Assembly (NCBI GenBank): GCA_905178155.1
Contig: CAJINV010000020.1
Span: forward strand, 248,001 to 312,000
Length of the DNA stretch: 64,000 nt
Direction: 5' to 3'
Source of the DNA: Amoebophrya sp. A120
Lineage: Eukaryota > Sar > Dinophyceae > Syndiniales > Amoebophryaceae
The notes below the pieces were generated by a model. It had not been told where the DNA came from and did not search any database. It saw only the letters and a program-made list of their open reading frames with translations. Below, piece by piece: positions 43,901 through 55,393 of the stretch. Both the position numbers and the translations under genes were made by a program. Numbering within the stretch: the stretch's first letter is position 1; each line of letters starts with the position of its first letter.

Positions 43901-46732
43901 GGATCTCGCAGCCGGTTTGGGGGAATCTACTGGAGGTGAACAACAAAAAAAATCGTCCGCTTGTTCCTCGATCAGTACCACAACAGCTTTGGTTTCATCC
44001 TCTGCCGCTGGTGAAAACGCAGCAGCGGCTGCAGTGTCGCAAACTGTACCAACTACTGGAGAAGATGAGCAATCCGTGCAGATGAAGAAGAGATCTGGGA
44101 ACAACCATGGTGCCACGATGGGTGGTAGTGCGAAAGCTACGAATGCCTGCGAACAGCAAGGAAGAAACTCAACAGTCAAAGAGACAGCAGAAGAACTCGT
44201 AACGGAAAACAATATTGGGTCTACTCCGATAGAAAAACAAGAACTGAGCGCTTCCAAAAATTTGCCGGACGAGCATGGGCAAAGTACAGCAGCGAAGCCC
44301 GACAGCATCGGTACGACCGAATCAAAAAAATCTTCTACCACGTCTCCGGAATTGACGAGAAAAGCAACAAACTTGGCCTCCGCGGTGTCGTCGACGAAGT
44401 TGGAGGATGCTTGTGCGGCAAATCTTGCGGCTGCAAACTGCTCCCCAACCACTTCCTCGACCACCTGCTCGCCGCAAACCACTTCCACCGGTCATAATTT
44501 CTCCACGTCCCCGACGCGCTCGGTGAAGCCCTCTTTTCTCGCGACACTGACGGGAAAGAACAAAATTAGCACCTCTGTTCAAGTGGAAATGAGAAGGGAG
44601 AAAGAGCCTGGTGGCTTCAGTACTACTGCAAGCGGGTACGGAGTCGTGGGAACTTCCCTGCTGAGCAGTAGCGGTAACAAGCAATCCATGGTGACCTCCA
44701 GTTGCACACAATTACCCTTCACGACCAGTTCCGGGAACATGGCCCGAGGTTGTACTACTGCTGGGTCCTCTACTTCCGCTGCAGGTCAACAGCAGGGTGC
44801 CGCTTCCATGTCCATGCAGGGCAACACCTTCACCTCCTGGATCGGGGACAGCAAGGGCAAGCAGAACAGCTGCAGCCCAACGTTGCCGCCCCCGTTGAGC
44901 AGCACGAAGCACTTTCCGGAGTTGTCCGCGTCTCAGTCATATGGATTGCAAATATGTCTGGGTCTGGAAACTTGTAGTGCTCAAAGTGAATGATAGACGC
45001 GCCACAATGCGCAGCTATGCATGATAAATTTTGTGGCTGCCTTGTCTTACGTATTCCGCATGGCAAACTGCCTTTTTGCATGACAGTTAAGAGGGCTCTT
45101 TCGTGCCTATGCAACACAGATTCTCGAGTCATGCCAGACAAGCATGACAGACTTGCATTCTTCCAGACCCAGACATTTTTGCAGTTGATAAATCAAGCTT
45201 AACCCTGTCGCCCCCGAACGGCAGAGACGGGCAGCTTTCCAGCCGCAGCTCGGGATCCGCAGAGGGGGAACTGCACCACGGGAAGACGAATCAGGGCGGG
45301 AAGCAAGCCAAGTCCTCGCGGGTGGGAGCGGCTACTTCAACATCTTCTGCGCAACAGAGCGAGAACAAGTTGTCTCCCGCCCCGGCGCAGCCCGGATCTT
45401 CATCTTCAAGTGGTTCTAGCACGACGGGCAGTCCGAACCAGAGCAGCAAAAGTGTTCAACAGGCGAATATTAAGCAAGGTGGTCCTTCTAGTACTGGTAC
45501 TACCTCCAACAGCATGATGAACACAGCCTCGAGCACTTGTTCCACCACCGTCTGCTCAAAAACAGCTACGGTAAATAAAGCCACATCTTCAGCTAGCACA
45601 TCGATTTCTTCTACAGAGAACACGACGAAGGTGGATCAACAACACCTTCCCACCTCCTCTCCCGCCGCACCAGAACAACTGGTGCGCACCTCCTGGAGCG
45701 CGAAAATGCAGCAGAATAAGTCAACCTCGTCCGCCGGCGCACCCGCAACTGCATCGGCAAATGGGAATAACAGCACTTCCTTCCAGCCGGCGCCGCGCAC
45801 TGCTGCAACCAGCAAGCAGCAGGGAGGTAGTAGTTCTACTTCTACTACAACTTCTTCGAGGGGACCAGTTACCTCTGCGAGCTGCAATCTGGTGCAGCAG
45901 CAGCAACAGCGGCAGAAGGATCATACTACCGCTAGTACAACCGTGAACAGTGCAAAAAGTAGCTGCAAAAATAACACCACTACGACATCATCAAAGAACT
46001 ACTCGCTCTCTACTTCATCGGGAGGTTCTACCACGGTGGAGCGGAAAGAAACCACCCTGGACGAGCCGGTGTGTCTACTCGGCCCGGAAGTGATGCCGCT
46101 GGAATCGGTTTCGGTGAGCACCTCGGGGGCCACGGGCTCCGGTCCGGCCCACGCGAAAAATGGAGTTCCGGGCGACGAATCTTTCGGCGCGTCGCCGCGC
46201 CGGCGTACGCGACCCGTTGACCGTTCCAGATTGCTACAGCTATGCATAATTGCAAAAGTTGATGTGTCATACTACATATAGATTGATGTCCATCGTAACT
46301 TTTTTGAAGAAGAGAAATAACCGAAGAACTTCTCATGCAGAGTTTTTTCAAGGTACGAAAATAAAACAGGCTTGTCATGCGACATTTTACAGTTAGTACA
46401 TACAACTTCGATTTTGCACAGGATAGCAGCAGAGCCGCGACAACATGCGAAACCAGCGGGCGAACCGGCAGCAAGGGTCAGCAGCTTCGACGGGGGTATA
46501 ATTTGTATTGTTCGTGAAATATTTTTCATCATACATTCGAATTTCAATTTCTTCATGTTCATATGCCTTTGCAGATTTGAAAATTCCTACGCGCGTTTTA
46601 TTCTTGCAGAATAGACAGAGTTCTTGAGGCCAGAAATAAACCATTGTGTATTCCGAGGTACCCGGCGGCACGACGGGGACGATTGGCAGCCTGAACGCGC
46701 AGAGCGCCAACCGCCAGCACCTGCGCGGCTGA
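40912..46732 (+). CDS. Long Ser/Thr-rich low-complexity protein (about 1,320 aa, ten exons)
   Basis: Not recognised. Exons: 40912-41028, 41307-41641, 41818-41925, 42174-42436, 42616 to 42993 or 43014, 43174-43313, 43509-44939, 45196-46240, 46431-46495 and 46658-46732; both choices for exon 5 keep the frame. Starts MPDPPPRNAFFNPDRQPSAT. Exon 5 holds the most ordered-looking part (KERFVQRVSQQQKKTMNNNE, MSDIMDYFLTNVGDRKNKK). Exons 7-8 (about 820 residues) are dominated by Ser, Thr, Gly, Ala, Gln and Asn, with homopolymeric Ser, Thr and Gln tracts. It ends NAQSANRQHLRG. Three introns are introners; the other six fit GT-AG. Frame continuity over nearly 2.5 kb of exon 7/8 supports coding. Confidence 0.75.
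41926..42168. mobile_element. Introner in the Ser/Thr-rich gene
   Basis: 243 bp; starts TATCAAGCGCAAATATGTCC and ends AGAGTTGCAATGCATA. Flanks TGGGA and CTGGA agree at 3 of 5. Related to 7429-7732 by its TGTCCTCGG...TCTGG terminus. Confidence 0.78.
44940..45190. mobile_element. Introner family B in the Ser/Thr-rich gene
   Basis: 251 bp; starts TATGGATTGCAAATATGTCT and ends AGACATTTTTGCAGTTGATA. Flanks AGTCA and AATCA (4 of 5). Removal joins LSASQS to SLTLSPP. Confidence 0.9.
46241..46425. mobile_element. Introner in the Ser/Thr-rich gene
   Basis: 185 bp; starts TATGCATAATTGCAAAAG and ends GATTTTGCACAGGATA. Flanks ACAGC and GCAGC (4 of 5). Removal joins RSRLLQ to QSRDNMR in frame. Confidence 0.75.
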
Positions 46733-49416
46733 GGATACTGAACAGTTTCGGGTTGGTTCTTTGTGTGAGAAAATTACAACATCTTCATGGAACGAACTTT
46801 TTTTCTTCTTTTCGTACTTAATCGTGTCCTCTCTACTCGCGTAGTTTGTGTTCAAAATGTGGATGCTCTCGCGGGACTCGACAGGAATAAACAGGACTAC
46901 GCGGGAGCGGCAGGAGTCGCAAACTTCATATGCCTCTTGGATCATTCGCTAGGGTAGTTGTCTGCCTGGGGAAAAGTCGCAATTTCTTCACATCTATTTT
47001 ACGAACAACATCGATGCTGGTCAACATCATCCCCAGATGAACTGAAGTAGCTGCTACCTGTCTTGATATTTTATGAAAAAAAGAATAAAGTCGGGTTATT
47101 TCCTCCTCGACTTTGAAAATTCTTATCTTACATTGATTCGTTGGTCTCGTTGTTCCAAAGTTTGACCGATGAAAAGTAAAAATCCCACTCTTGGTCCAAA
47201 GTTTTTGAAAAATCTTGAGTTTTTTAGCATGACTATCACCTCTCTATAGCTTTCTTTGCATATTAAGAACTACTGCCTCGAGCACCTGAAGCCGCTAGCA
47301 CTTGCTATGCAAACCTGAGGCCCGGAAAAGTTGTGGACGCGCTTCTGGGGTCTGCTGCGATCTAAAACGCGATCGCGGGGGCCCGGATGAAGATCTTGTC
47401 CATAGTCTGTACTTTTTCTTCTCGTCTATCTATACAGCGCGTAGATAGGGCGTACATAAAGAATGTCAATTTATTGTGCCGCACAATAGTTGCGGTTCTT
47501 CCACCGGGAGAAAAGTCGAAGGAGTAAAAAGCTTCGGTCAACTTTTTTTCTCTAAATTTCGCAATTTCTTGGCAGCATCATCCGACTACATGCTCACTAC
47601 TTACTCTGCAATAGGCCCATTTTCAACGTCCTGCGTCGATTCCACTGTCGACGCGAAAATAACGAATGCTTCGCATGCAAACAATCAACTTGGCTGCAAT
47701 ATTATTGATTCCTATATCGTATTTCAAATACCCAAATACCAGCGCGATCAGTGGTTTGCGGTAGCTGGTGCCCCCGCATAGAGTTACAACTCTTGTTGAT
47801 GTATAGGCACCGCATTGATTGTCGGGTACTATTTTGTGACGGGCAGAAGTTATTTTTACATCGTAACTATTTTTACTTAGCAAAAAATCTACACCCCTGT
47901 AGGTACTGCAGCGCGACAAGAACAGTCGTCGCACGAATTGGTCTTGTTTGTTTTGTATTCAGATTGGTAACATCTAACATCAAATTTCGTATTCGTTTCT
48001 AATTATATCCGTGCAATGTACTCCTCCTTCACATCTTTCAACCATCGCTTCAAGATTGATGCGACCACTCATCATTCGCACGCTATTAACAAAAACCGGG
48101 CCTCGACATGGTTCCTTTACTTGAGGGCCGATGGTCGAGCAGGATCATCCGCAGTATCTATTTTAAAAACATGCGGTTCTCGTTGAAGCTATCATTTTTC
48201 TCTCTGATTACTTTTTTCCACTTACGACGCACTTGTAAATTCGGCGGAAAAAATCGTTCCTCCGATTTATACCAGTAATGAATCCTTCAGCTTTACTTAG
48301 GTCTTTTTAGCCCAGCTGTCGAAAAAGTTGACGCTCGGGTCCTGCAGCACAGCGAGAGCAGGGAAAATATCTTTTGAAATCTGATGACAAACTTCGTCCT
48401 TCTACGCTTTAATACAACCGACTGGAGCAGTTGTTGTGAAAAATACTTTATTCCGGTCAAACTTTGACTGGTGGTTTCTTCGCCTTCTTGCGCGAAAACA
48501 ATAAACGGCATTGCACTCGACGCACTCGGGAAGATGAGCAGAACACTTTAGATCTCTTGCAGATTATTTTTACGCCGTAGTACAACAAACTTCGTTTTGC
48601 CACTTATCTTCGCAGTAAAATCTTGATTTCTACTGCATTTTAGCATTTTAGAAAAGTCTAGTATTCGGTACTAATAAAAGACGTCTTCTTTCGAGTACAA
48701 AATGAACTTACAACCACTGCGGCCAACCGTTCTTTATTTTTCGCCGAAAAATTCTTGGTCGCAATACCAATATCGTCTCTGTGGTTTTTACTAGCAGAAA
48801 CGTGGAGAGCACAGTCAAAGTGGACCGATATGTTCTTGAAACTGTGTTCCAAAACCAAAAGCGAAGGTCGAAACAACACGTGACTGCGATCAAAAATTTT
48901 TAGCTGTGAAAATCGAAGCCTCATGTGAGTCAAATTTGCCGATCCTGAAAAAGAGCTAGAAAGTTTCGTGAAGATGACCAAAATTATTTGCGAATGATGT
49001 CCAACAAATTTGCCGATCTTTTTCTTTGCAACCTTTTTCAAACGTTCTCCAGATCCGCCGCAATTATATCTTTTCGACACGTGACAGGCGAGTCTAAGCA
49101 GTACCCAAGTTCTGAATACAGTACACCCGAAAGAAGCTGTATCAAGACTCAAGAGTCAGAAGCTACTACCGCAAGAAGTGTAGTACTACCCCACCCCCGT
49201 TTGGTAGTTTGTTGTTCCTTAGCTGATTTATTGCGGTCGTCCAGAGTTTTGTCTAGTAGCACGTAGAAGACAACCGCAAGAATAGTAGTAGCTATTTTCC
49301 TCCTCCTCCTACATTCCTCGCTTCTTTTTTTTCGAGTCATCCGCGCAAAGTAGCGACCTGGAAAGCGATAGTACATCAAGTTAGATTGAATAAGCACCGC
49401 TCCCCGAGAAGACATC
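46733..49416. other. Intergenic, 2.7 kb
   Basis: The longest gene-free stretch inside the plus-strand array. ORFs up to 164 codons occur (for example 49152-48658 on the minus strand), but none has family features, splice context or consistent codon bias. Confidence 0.5.
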
Positions 49417-51485
49417 ATGTCGATCCCTGTGTACGGAAGGAGAAGAGGGTGGGTGCCTCGCAACCCGGGGGACTTTGGGGATGGCGGCGCGTTCCCGGAA
49501 ATTCTGGTGCCGCAATACCCATTGTTGATGGGAAAGCCGGGTGTAAAGCCTACGGGAGGAGGTAAAGAGCAATTTGTTTATAACTGTTTCTTGACGTAAA
49601 ACTTGGAGTTTTCATCGCTCTACTCCCCGCAGAGGAGGTTGTTGTTCGAGCAAGTTTTCATCTACTTCCCTGCTGCCCCTGAATATAATGGATGCAAAGA
49701 GCAGCCACCGCAGAATTTTGAATTGCGCAATAAGATCGATGTTCAAAAATCCTCCAACATCAACTACTACTACCTACAGATAACAAGACCATCGCCCTCC
49801 AAACGGGGGCGGACGGAAAAATCGCGTACGATGCGATCGCCCGCCAGGGTCGGTCCGCGGACAAGCTCGCGGTGTACACCAACGCCGCGTCCATGAAGGA
49901 AAAATGGTCCCGCTCGGAGGCACTAGTGAGGCCCGAAGCGGAGGTGGACGCCGTGAACACGAGTCGGACGCAGCTCGCGCTGCAAGAAATATTGAAGAAA
50001 AAAGTGTCCGTGGCAGCTTCCCAACTAAATCCGGGCGGAAACGAGAAAAAGTCCAACTTTGTGAAGTACACGCCCGACGAGGACGCGCCGGGGTATAACC
50101 CCGAGGCCGCGAACCGGGTCATCAAAATCACGGAGCGAGCGGTGGACCCGCTGATGCCACCAAGGTTCAAGCACAAGAAAGTGCCAAGAGGACCAGGTAT
50201 AGAAATCGAAATGACAATAGATATTACCGGTAGTGTTTCAGTTTGACACCTCAACATCTAGGATTACATGAACAAAGTACGTATTTCTACTGTACTACTC
50301 CACTTCCACCAGCAATATCGCACGATATAAAAATTACCTACAACTCTAGGCACCCCTCCCCCGCCGCGGCACCATTCCCCCCCGAGAAAACTGACCGCCG
50401 CGGACCAGAAGGCGTGGATAATACCGCCGTGCGTGTCCAACTGGAAAAACAACCGCGGGTACACCATCCCATTGGACAAACGTATCGCCGCGGACGGAAG
50501 GAATCTGCAGGACAGTATCGTGTCCGACGGCCACGCCGAGATGGCGGAATCGCTTTACCAGGCCGAGATGAAGGCGCGCGAAGAGGTCCAGATCCGCGCC
50601 AACCTCGCCCGGCAACGGAAGATCGAGGACGCGCAGACCGCGGAGGAGGAGATGAAAAAGGCGGCGCGGGAGGCCCGGGAAGCGGCGCTGCAGCTGCAGG
50701 GCACGGCCAGACAGCGACAAGATTTGGAATCGAAGGACGAGCAAGACCGGCGATACAGGGAGGAAATCGCAAAAGAGAACAGGAGAGAAGTGGAGAGGCA
50801 ATTTAGGATGGACAAAGCGGGGAACAAGAAACGTATTGATATATTGGGGTTTTTTGTCAACATTTAGAAGCGTTTTTTTGTGCCGCATACTGTGAGTTCC
50901 GGATAGGAACAGCATGCATTTTTGACCTGGACATTACATACCTTGGTGCATGAACAAAAATAAAAATTCTCTACTGATCCGATTTTTCTAGTTGAGAATC
51001 TGCATCGTCGTTCAGTATGTTGTAAAGACCAAAAGATATTTCTAAGCAACTCCGCAAACTACACGACGTGATACTCTACAGGCGGCCGCGACCGCGACGA
51101 GGAGCGCGACGTGTCGGAGCGCGTGGCGCTCGGGCAGAAGGTCCAGCCGACGCGACAGGAGACGCTGTACGACACGCGTCTGATGAACCAGTCCGCGGGA
51201 ATGGACGCTGGGTTCGGCTCCGACGAGCGGTACCAAGTGTTTGATAAGCCGCTGTTCACGGAGAAGGACAGCAACAATTTCTACAAGCACGACAAGGACC
51301 GCCTGGAAGACGGCACCAAGGGGCTCGGGTTCGGGCAAAACGACGAGCTCGGGCAGAGCGAGCGCGACGCCGGGAAGTTCGGCGTGTCGGTGCAGTTTGA
51401 GCGGGACGAGGAGGCGGACAAGGACAAAGACGACTTCGGGGTCGATCGCATGTACAAAAAAGCCAAGCGGGACGAAATTTGGTGA
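49417..51485 (+). CDS. SNW1: SNW1/SKIP/Prp45 spliceosomal protein (482 aa, four exons)
   Basis: Spliceosome component that stays through the catalytic steps; also a transcription co-regulator in animals. Exons 49417-49561, 49780-50196, 50350-50832 and 51082-51485, all GT-AG; sum 1,449 bases. N-terminal YGRRRGWVPRNPGDFGDGGA and FPEILVPQYPLLMG, then GKIAYDAIARQGRS, FVKYTPDEDAPGYN and PPRFKHKKVPRGPG. The SNW signature SNWKN is at residues 217-221, followed by RGYTIPLDKRIAADGR, a charged helix and RDVSERVALGQKVQP with LMNQSAGMDAGFG. The N-terminus is shorter than in animals. Notable here because this lineage must splice two kinds of intron. Confidence 0.96.
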
Positions 51486-52555
51486 AGAGCGTCGACCTGG
51501 TCCACTTCGATGTCTGCGTTCGTTTTCAGCATGACTACTTCCCGGCCTTTGAGTGTGTAGGCTGTAGGCGGAACAGCGCCATGATTTATGTGCTGTTATG
51601 GCCACTGGGACGGCGGCGCAGGGGACCTGGTGTTTGTGCCGGGATGAAGAAAATTGTGCATACTGACACAAACGCGATCTTCTTCGCAGCACTTGGCGAC
51701 ATTTTGGCATAAGGGAAAAGAAAACACATGCGACACATCATATAATACAAACATCGCTTGAGCCTGAGGCAGGGCCGTCGTCACTGGCTTTGCAAAACGC
51801 CGGCAGTCGTGTTCCTCGGGTCGGAAATTTCTATGTGCGATTCGATGTTTCCGGTTCGAATTGAAGTGAAAGTTCAAGGTTTCATGTGCAGGAAGCGGAA
51901 GCTGTGTGAAGCGAGATCTGGGACTTGGATCATACGGAAAATTTTCAAGGACCACGCAAATTTGCGATCAAGAATTGGAGGAGCCTGCGCGAAAAGCGCG
52001 AAACTAGTATGCCCATATTCTGCCAGAATATAGTACGTGTTGTCGAGTTTTAGTTTTGGAAAAAACCTTCGTTTCGTCGCAATTTCGTTTGGGTATTCGA
52101 GTGTGTGTAGCGTTAAACATGTACTTCCGCGTGTCTTTCTCCTACGGCGGGTCACTTGCAAGGTAAGTGCTCGAATTGGAAGTCGCTGAGATACAGATAG
52201 GCTGGGGCTTCGTGGCAAAAATCGTGCGAAGCTTCATACGGTCGTTTTCGCGGGAAAAAAATGCCAGTCGCTTGTGTGATCGAATGATAACCAGATGGAT
52301 AGAACCCTCGTTCCTTGTCTTGTCGCTCAGAGTGAGCATCAACTAGCTTTCGCAGCTCGGACAAGGATGCACTTTCTCGTGATAACAAGGAAGGACATTC
52401 GGATCGTGCACAGCCTAACGAGGCGTGCGCATCAATTTGTCATATCAGTGAAGTAGAGCGCTGCAGCAGCAGTAGAACTACGACAGCCCCCCTCCTCCTT
52501 TCGTGGATTGATTTGAAATTAACACTGTACGAGGACGAACGGCACTGCTACAAAC
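51486..52555. other. Intergenic, 1.1 kb
   Basis: No coding exon recognised. Confidence 0.5.
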
Positions 52556-53071
52556 ATGGCTACAGCTGCGAGTCGAACCGGTCCTCTGCTGGAGGTCCCA
52601 CAACGCGGCTCTCTCGGTAGCGTGCCTTCGGTCATCCTGCCTGCGCAAAGGGATCGCCCTTTTATTTGCGCCCCGGTCCAGGAGATTACCGGGCGCCAGC
52701 AGGTGAAACTGGAGGGAAGCCGCAACGTGTCCTCCGATAATCTATTGCCCGACACCGTCTCGCCAAACAAGGGGCAGCCGGTGTTGTGTCTGCCCATGAT
52801 CAAGCCGTCCTCTTGTGCGGCTGGTGTGGTATTGGGTAGTTTCGGAGTACTACTACCTGCCTTTCCGCCGACGAAAAAAAGGGGTAAAGGAGCAACAGGA
52901 GAATCGTCAGTAAACGGCAGACGCCAGCCGGGGAGTGGGGGAAGTAGCCCAAGCAGAGGTGCGCTTCATCAGCTTGCTACAACTCGTGTCTATTTTCGGA
53001 ACAAGTGCGACCTCAGTAAACCACAGAACCGTGGTACCACACCAGACGTTTTGAATACGTTTTATTTCTGA
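52556..53071 (+). CDS. Hypothetical protein (171 aa, single ORF)
   Basis: Uninterrupted ORF with an ATG, on the strand of its neighbours and GC-richer than the flanks. Starts MATAASRTGPLLEVPQRGSL; middle QPVLCLPMIKPSSCAAGVVL is mildly hydrophobic; then a Gly/Ser/Arg-rich segment. No recognised domain. It could instead be the first exon of a spliced gene. A 43-codon ORF follows at 53111-53242 (MAVAAENKSNSGEDQVRSYA), which might be a further piece or a separate small gene. Confidence 0.4.
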   Translation: MATAASRTGPLLEVPQRGSLGSVPSVILPAQRDRPFICAPVQEITGRQQVKLEGSRNVSSDNLLPDTVSPNKGQPVLCLPMIKPSSCAAGVVLGSFGVLLPAFPPTKKRGKGATGESSVNGRRQPGSGGSSPSRGALHQLATTRVYFRNKCDLSKPQNRGTTPDVLNTFYF

Positions 53072-53242
53072 CGACGTGCAGAAGTTTAAAATGCAACGAT
53101 GTTATAGACGATGGCTGTTGCAGCAGAGAACAAGAGCAACAGCGGAGAAGACCAGGTGCGTTCCTACGCGGCGAAGTGCAAGAAAAACGGCGACAGCAGC
53201 CGTCTTGCCAGACTGTTCGGCGAAGACCTTGCCAACTTGTAA

Positions 53243-53667
53243 TTAACATTTGTCTAGGCCGGAAATCGAAATAACTTAGTCGGGACGCAAAATCTCCGGT
53301 CACGGCCTTTTGCTCTAGCAGTATGGAAACATTTGGATTTGAGATCAAGAGCAGGATCATGCTGACCAGCAATACTGAAGAAGTCCTCGGTTGGAAGATC
53401 TGTGGGCGTGGTGAAAAATGCAGATCTATTTGTTTCATCGTCTCGCTGGCCCGTTTCTGAACATCTGATGAAATAATAACAGACAGTGAAGGATACGAAA
53501 AGCAAAAAGTACCTACGCAGATACAACATCACTTTTATTTGACGCTACGACTCTCTATTATCGCGGCCAAGCGACGTTTTATTTCGTTGTACTACATCCA
53601 CCTTCGTTTACCTCGTCTATCTTTCTTACCCCTCACCTACACCTAGAAGCAAAACGAGCAGCCCAGC
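53243..53667. other. Intergenic upstream of the CZIB-like gene
   Basis: No coding exon recognised. Confidence 0.5.
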
Positions 53668-54603
53668 ATGGTGTTTATGATTCTGCAAGTGAAGGCGGAC
53701 CTGGAGAACCTGGACAAGCTTGTGTTTCCCCCGGACCATTTCTGGACCATGGATATCAAGAACTCGCAGGCGGAAGAGTACCGGGAAAGAATAACGGTGA
53801 ACAAGGACGATAAAGTCGAGATTCCCAACACAAAGAACGCCACGGCAAACTTTTTGGTGAAATGGGAGGACGCGAAGCAGCACAGCAGTATTTTTTTTTT
53901 TTTTGCGAAAGTGACGTTGTATCTATCCCATGGCTATTTCCGCCGGAAGAAGATGTCGGGAGCAAGTGATATGGGATTGGGCAAGAGCCGCTGCTGCGGC
54001 TACTTACTTCCCCCTGTTCTTGCGCGACTCGTGTGCAGAAGCCCAGGTCTGTACAAAGAAATTCCTGTGTCTGCTGCTGCAAAGTCTCACGTGGCAACCG
54101 ACCAAATTCTGCATAAACAGGTATCAGCATCGCGGAGCCTTCGCGAACAGGGCCTTTGAAGGGAAAAAAACTCGACGGGGAATACACCAACAGCGGGCAG
54201 TGGCAAGACATTGTAGCCTTCGAGTGCAGAGGAGCGGAGCCCTGCAAATACTACCCAACCCGGGGCTACGTGGTCGTGAATGCCAAGGGGAACTACATTC
54301 CAGACGTATAAACTTAGTGACTTTTGTCCTCAAGCAACTGTAATGCAATGTATGAAAGTTCGAAGTCGAGTTTCGTTTTCGATTCTACTACTACTTCTAC
54401 TACTACTCTGCTACTACTCTACTACTACTACTTCTGCAGTACGTCGAAGCTCGCATTTTAAATGGATTGCGATAGTTGAAAACAAACCTCATGAACAGGT
54501 CGACCTGGAGGATCCCGAGGGTTGGTGCGGCTACGACGAGCAACAACAGGATTCGATCGGCGTTTACAACTTCGAAGCGAGGTTTGTCCATGTGAAAAAG
54601 TAA
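53668..54603 (+). CDS. CZIB/UPF0587 (DUF866) family protein lacking both CXXC motifs (169 aa)
   Basis: Eukaryotic family usually described as CXXC-motif zinc-binding protein; cellular role poorly known. Exons 53668-53887, 54121-54305 and 54499-54603, both introns GT-AG; sum 510 bases. Starts MVFMILQVKADLENLDKLVF. The C-terminal half fits the family well: GQWQDIVAFECRGAEPCKYY, VDLEDPEGWCGYDEQQQDSI and GVYNFEARFVHVKK. Where homologues have the first CXXC (after the W..K.K stretch) this protein reads DIKNSQAEEYRE; where they have the second it reads VKWEDAKQHSS. Both zinc-ligand pairs are therefore missing while the fold-defining remainder is kept. Intron 1 starts with a long T tract. Confidence 0.88.
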
Positions 54604-55393
54604 ACCTAAACACCCGGTGAGCATTGACATAAGCATAAAGCAGCGCAGCGACAAAAAAGGAAAAAGGAATATAACTACTTGGCCCTTAGGTGGGTAGAAA
54701 AAAAAATAAATCACCAGATGAGAAAACAACTCGCAATCAAATGAGTCCACACCACTACTGAAAGGGTGTGTCGTCCGCCATACAACATGGTGAGCCTCTC
54801 GCTTGTTCGTACATAGTGTAATTTTTCATAGTGCAATGTATGAAGTAGACGGAGAACGACTGCGTCGTTAGTATCACACCCCCGAACACAAGCTGCAATC
54901 GCGGCGAAGTTTCATTTTCGTGATGAGCAGCACTTCGTTGGCGCTTCGTATCGACTCGTTTTCGTTAATATCGAGCCATATGGATGAGTTCTTCGTGTAT
55001 AGGCTGACATGTTGTAATATCGGGAGTGAAAGAGCATTCGAATTCGTTGTCGCTTCTTCTTGGCTGCTTCGTCGCGATCTTTCGGAAGTGCTATCGAATC
55101 GTGCTGGTCCGTCGGGCAAGAATCTTATCGTTTATTTTGCTCAGTTTTTTTGGCTAAGCAGGATTTTTTTACCCCGTCGACTTTCTGACTCTGTTTTGTT
55201 GAAGCAGGCAGTCCTTCTCTGCTTCATTTCTTTACGAAAAGTATTTACAGCATCAACCACCGACAAATCCAGTTATTTTTTCTTCCACCACAGGGGGGTA
55301 ATTGTGGTGCGTGTTAGTTTCATTTTGTACTGGAAAAGTAAACGGCTCTTAGTAGAAGAAGCCGGTTACTAACCGTAGTCCGAAATCTTCAAG
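54604..55393. other. Intergenic upstream of the MORN gene
   Basis: Contains ORFs on the plus strand (for example 54920-55372), without recognisable features. No gene called. Confidence 0.45.

Noticed and set aside
46858-46945. Short minus-strand ORF MIQEAYEVCDSCRSR
   Set aside because: Opposite strand to the array, too short, and no second exon could be joined.
48658-49152. 164-codon minus-strand ORF
   Set aside because: Lies opposite to the local array direction, has no recognisable domain and no consistent codon bias.
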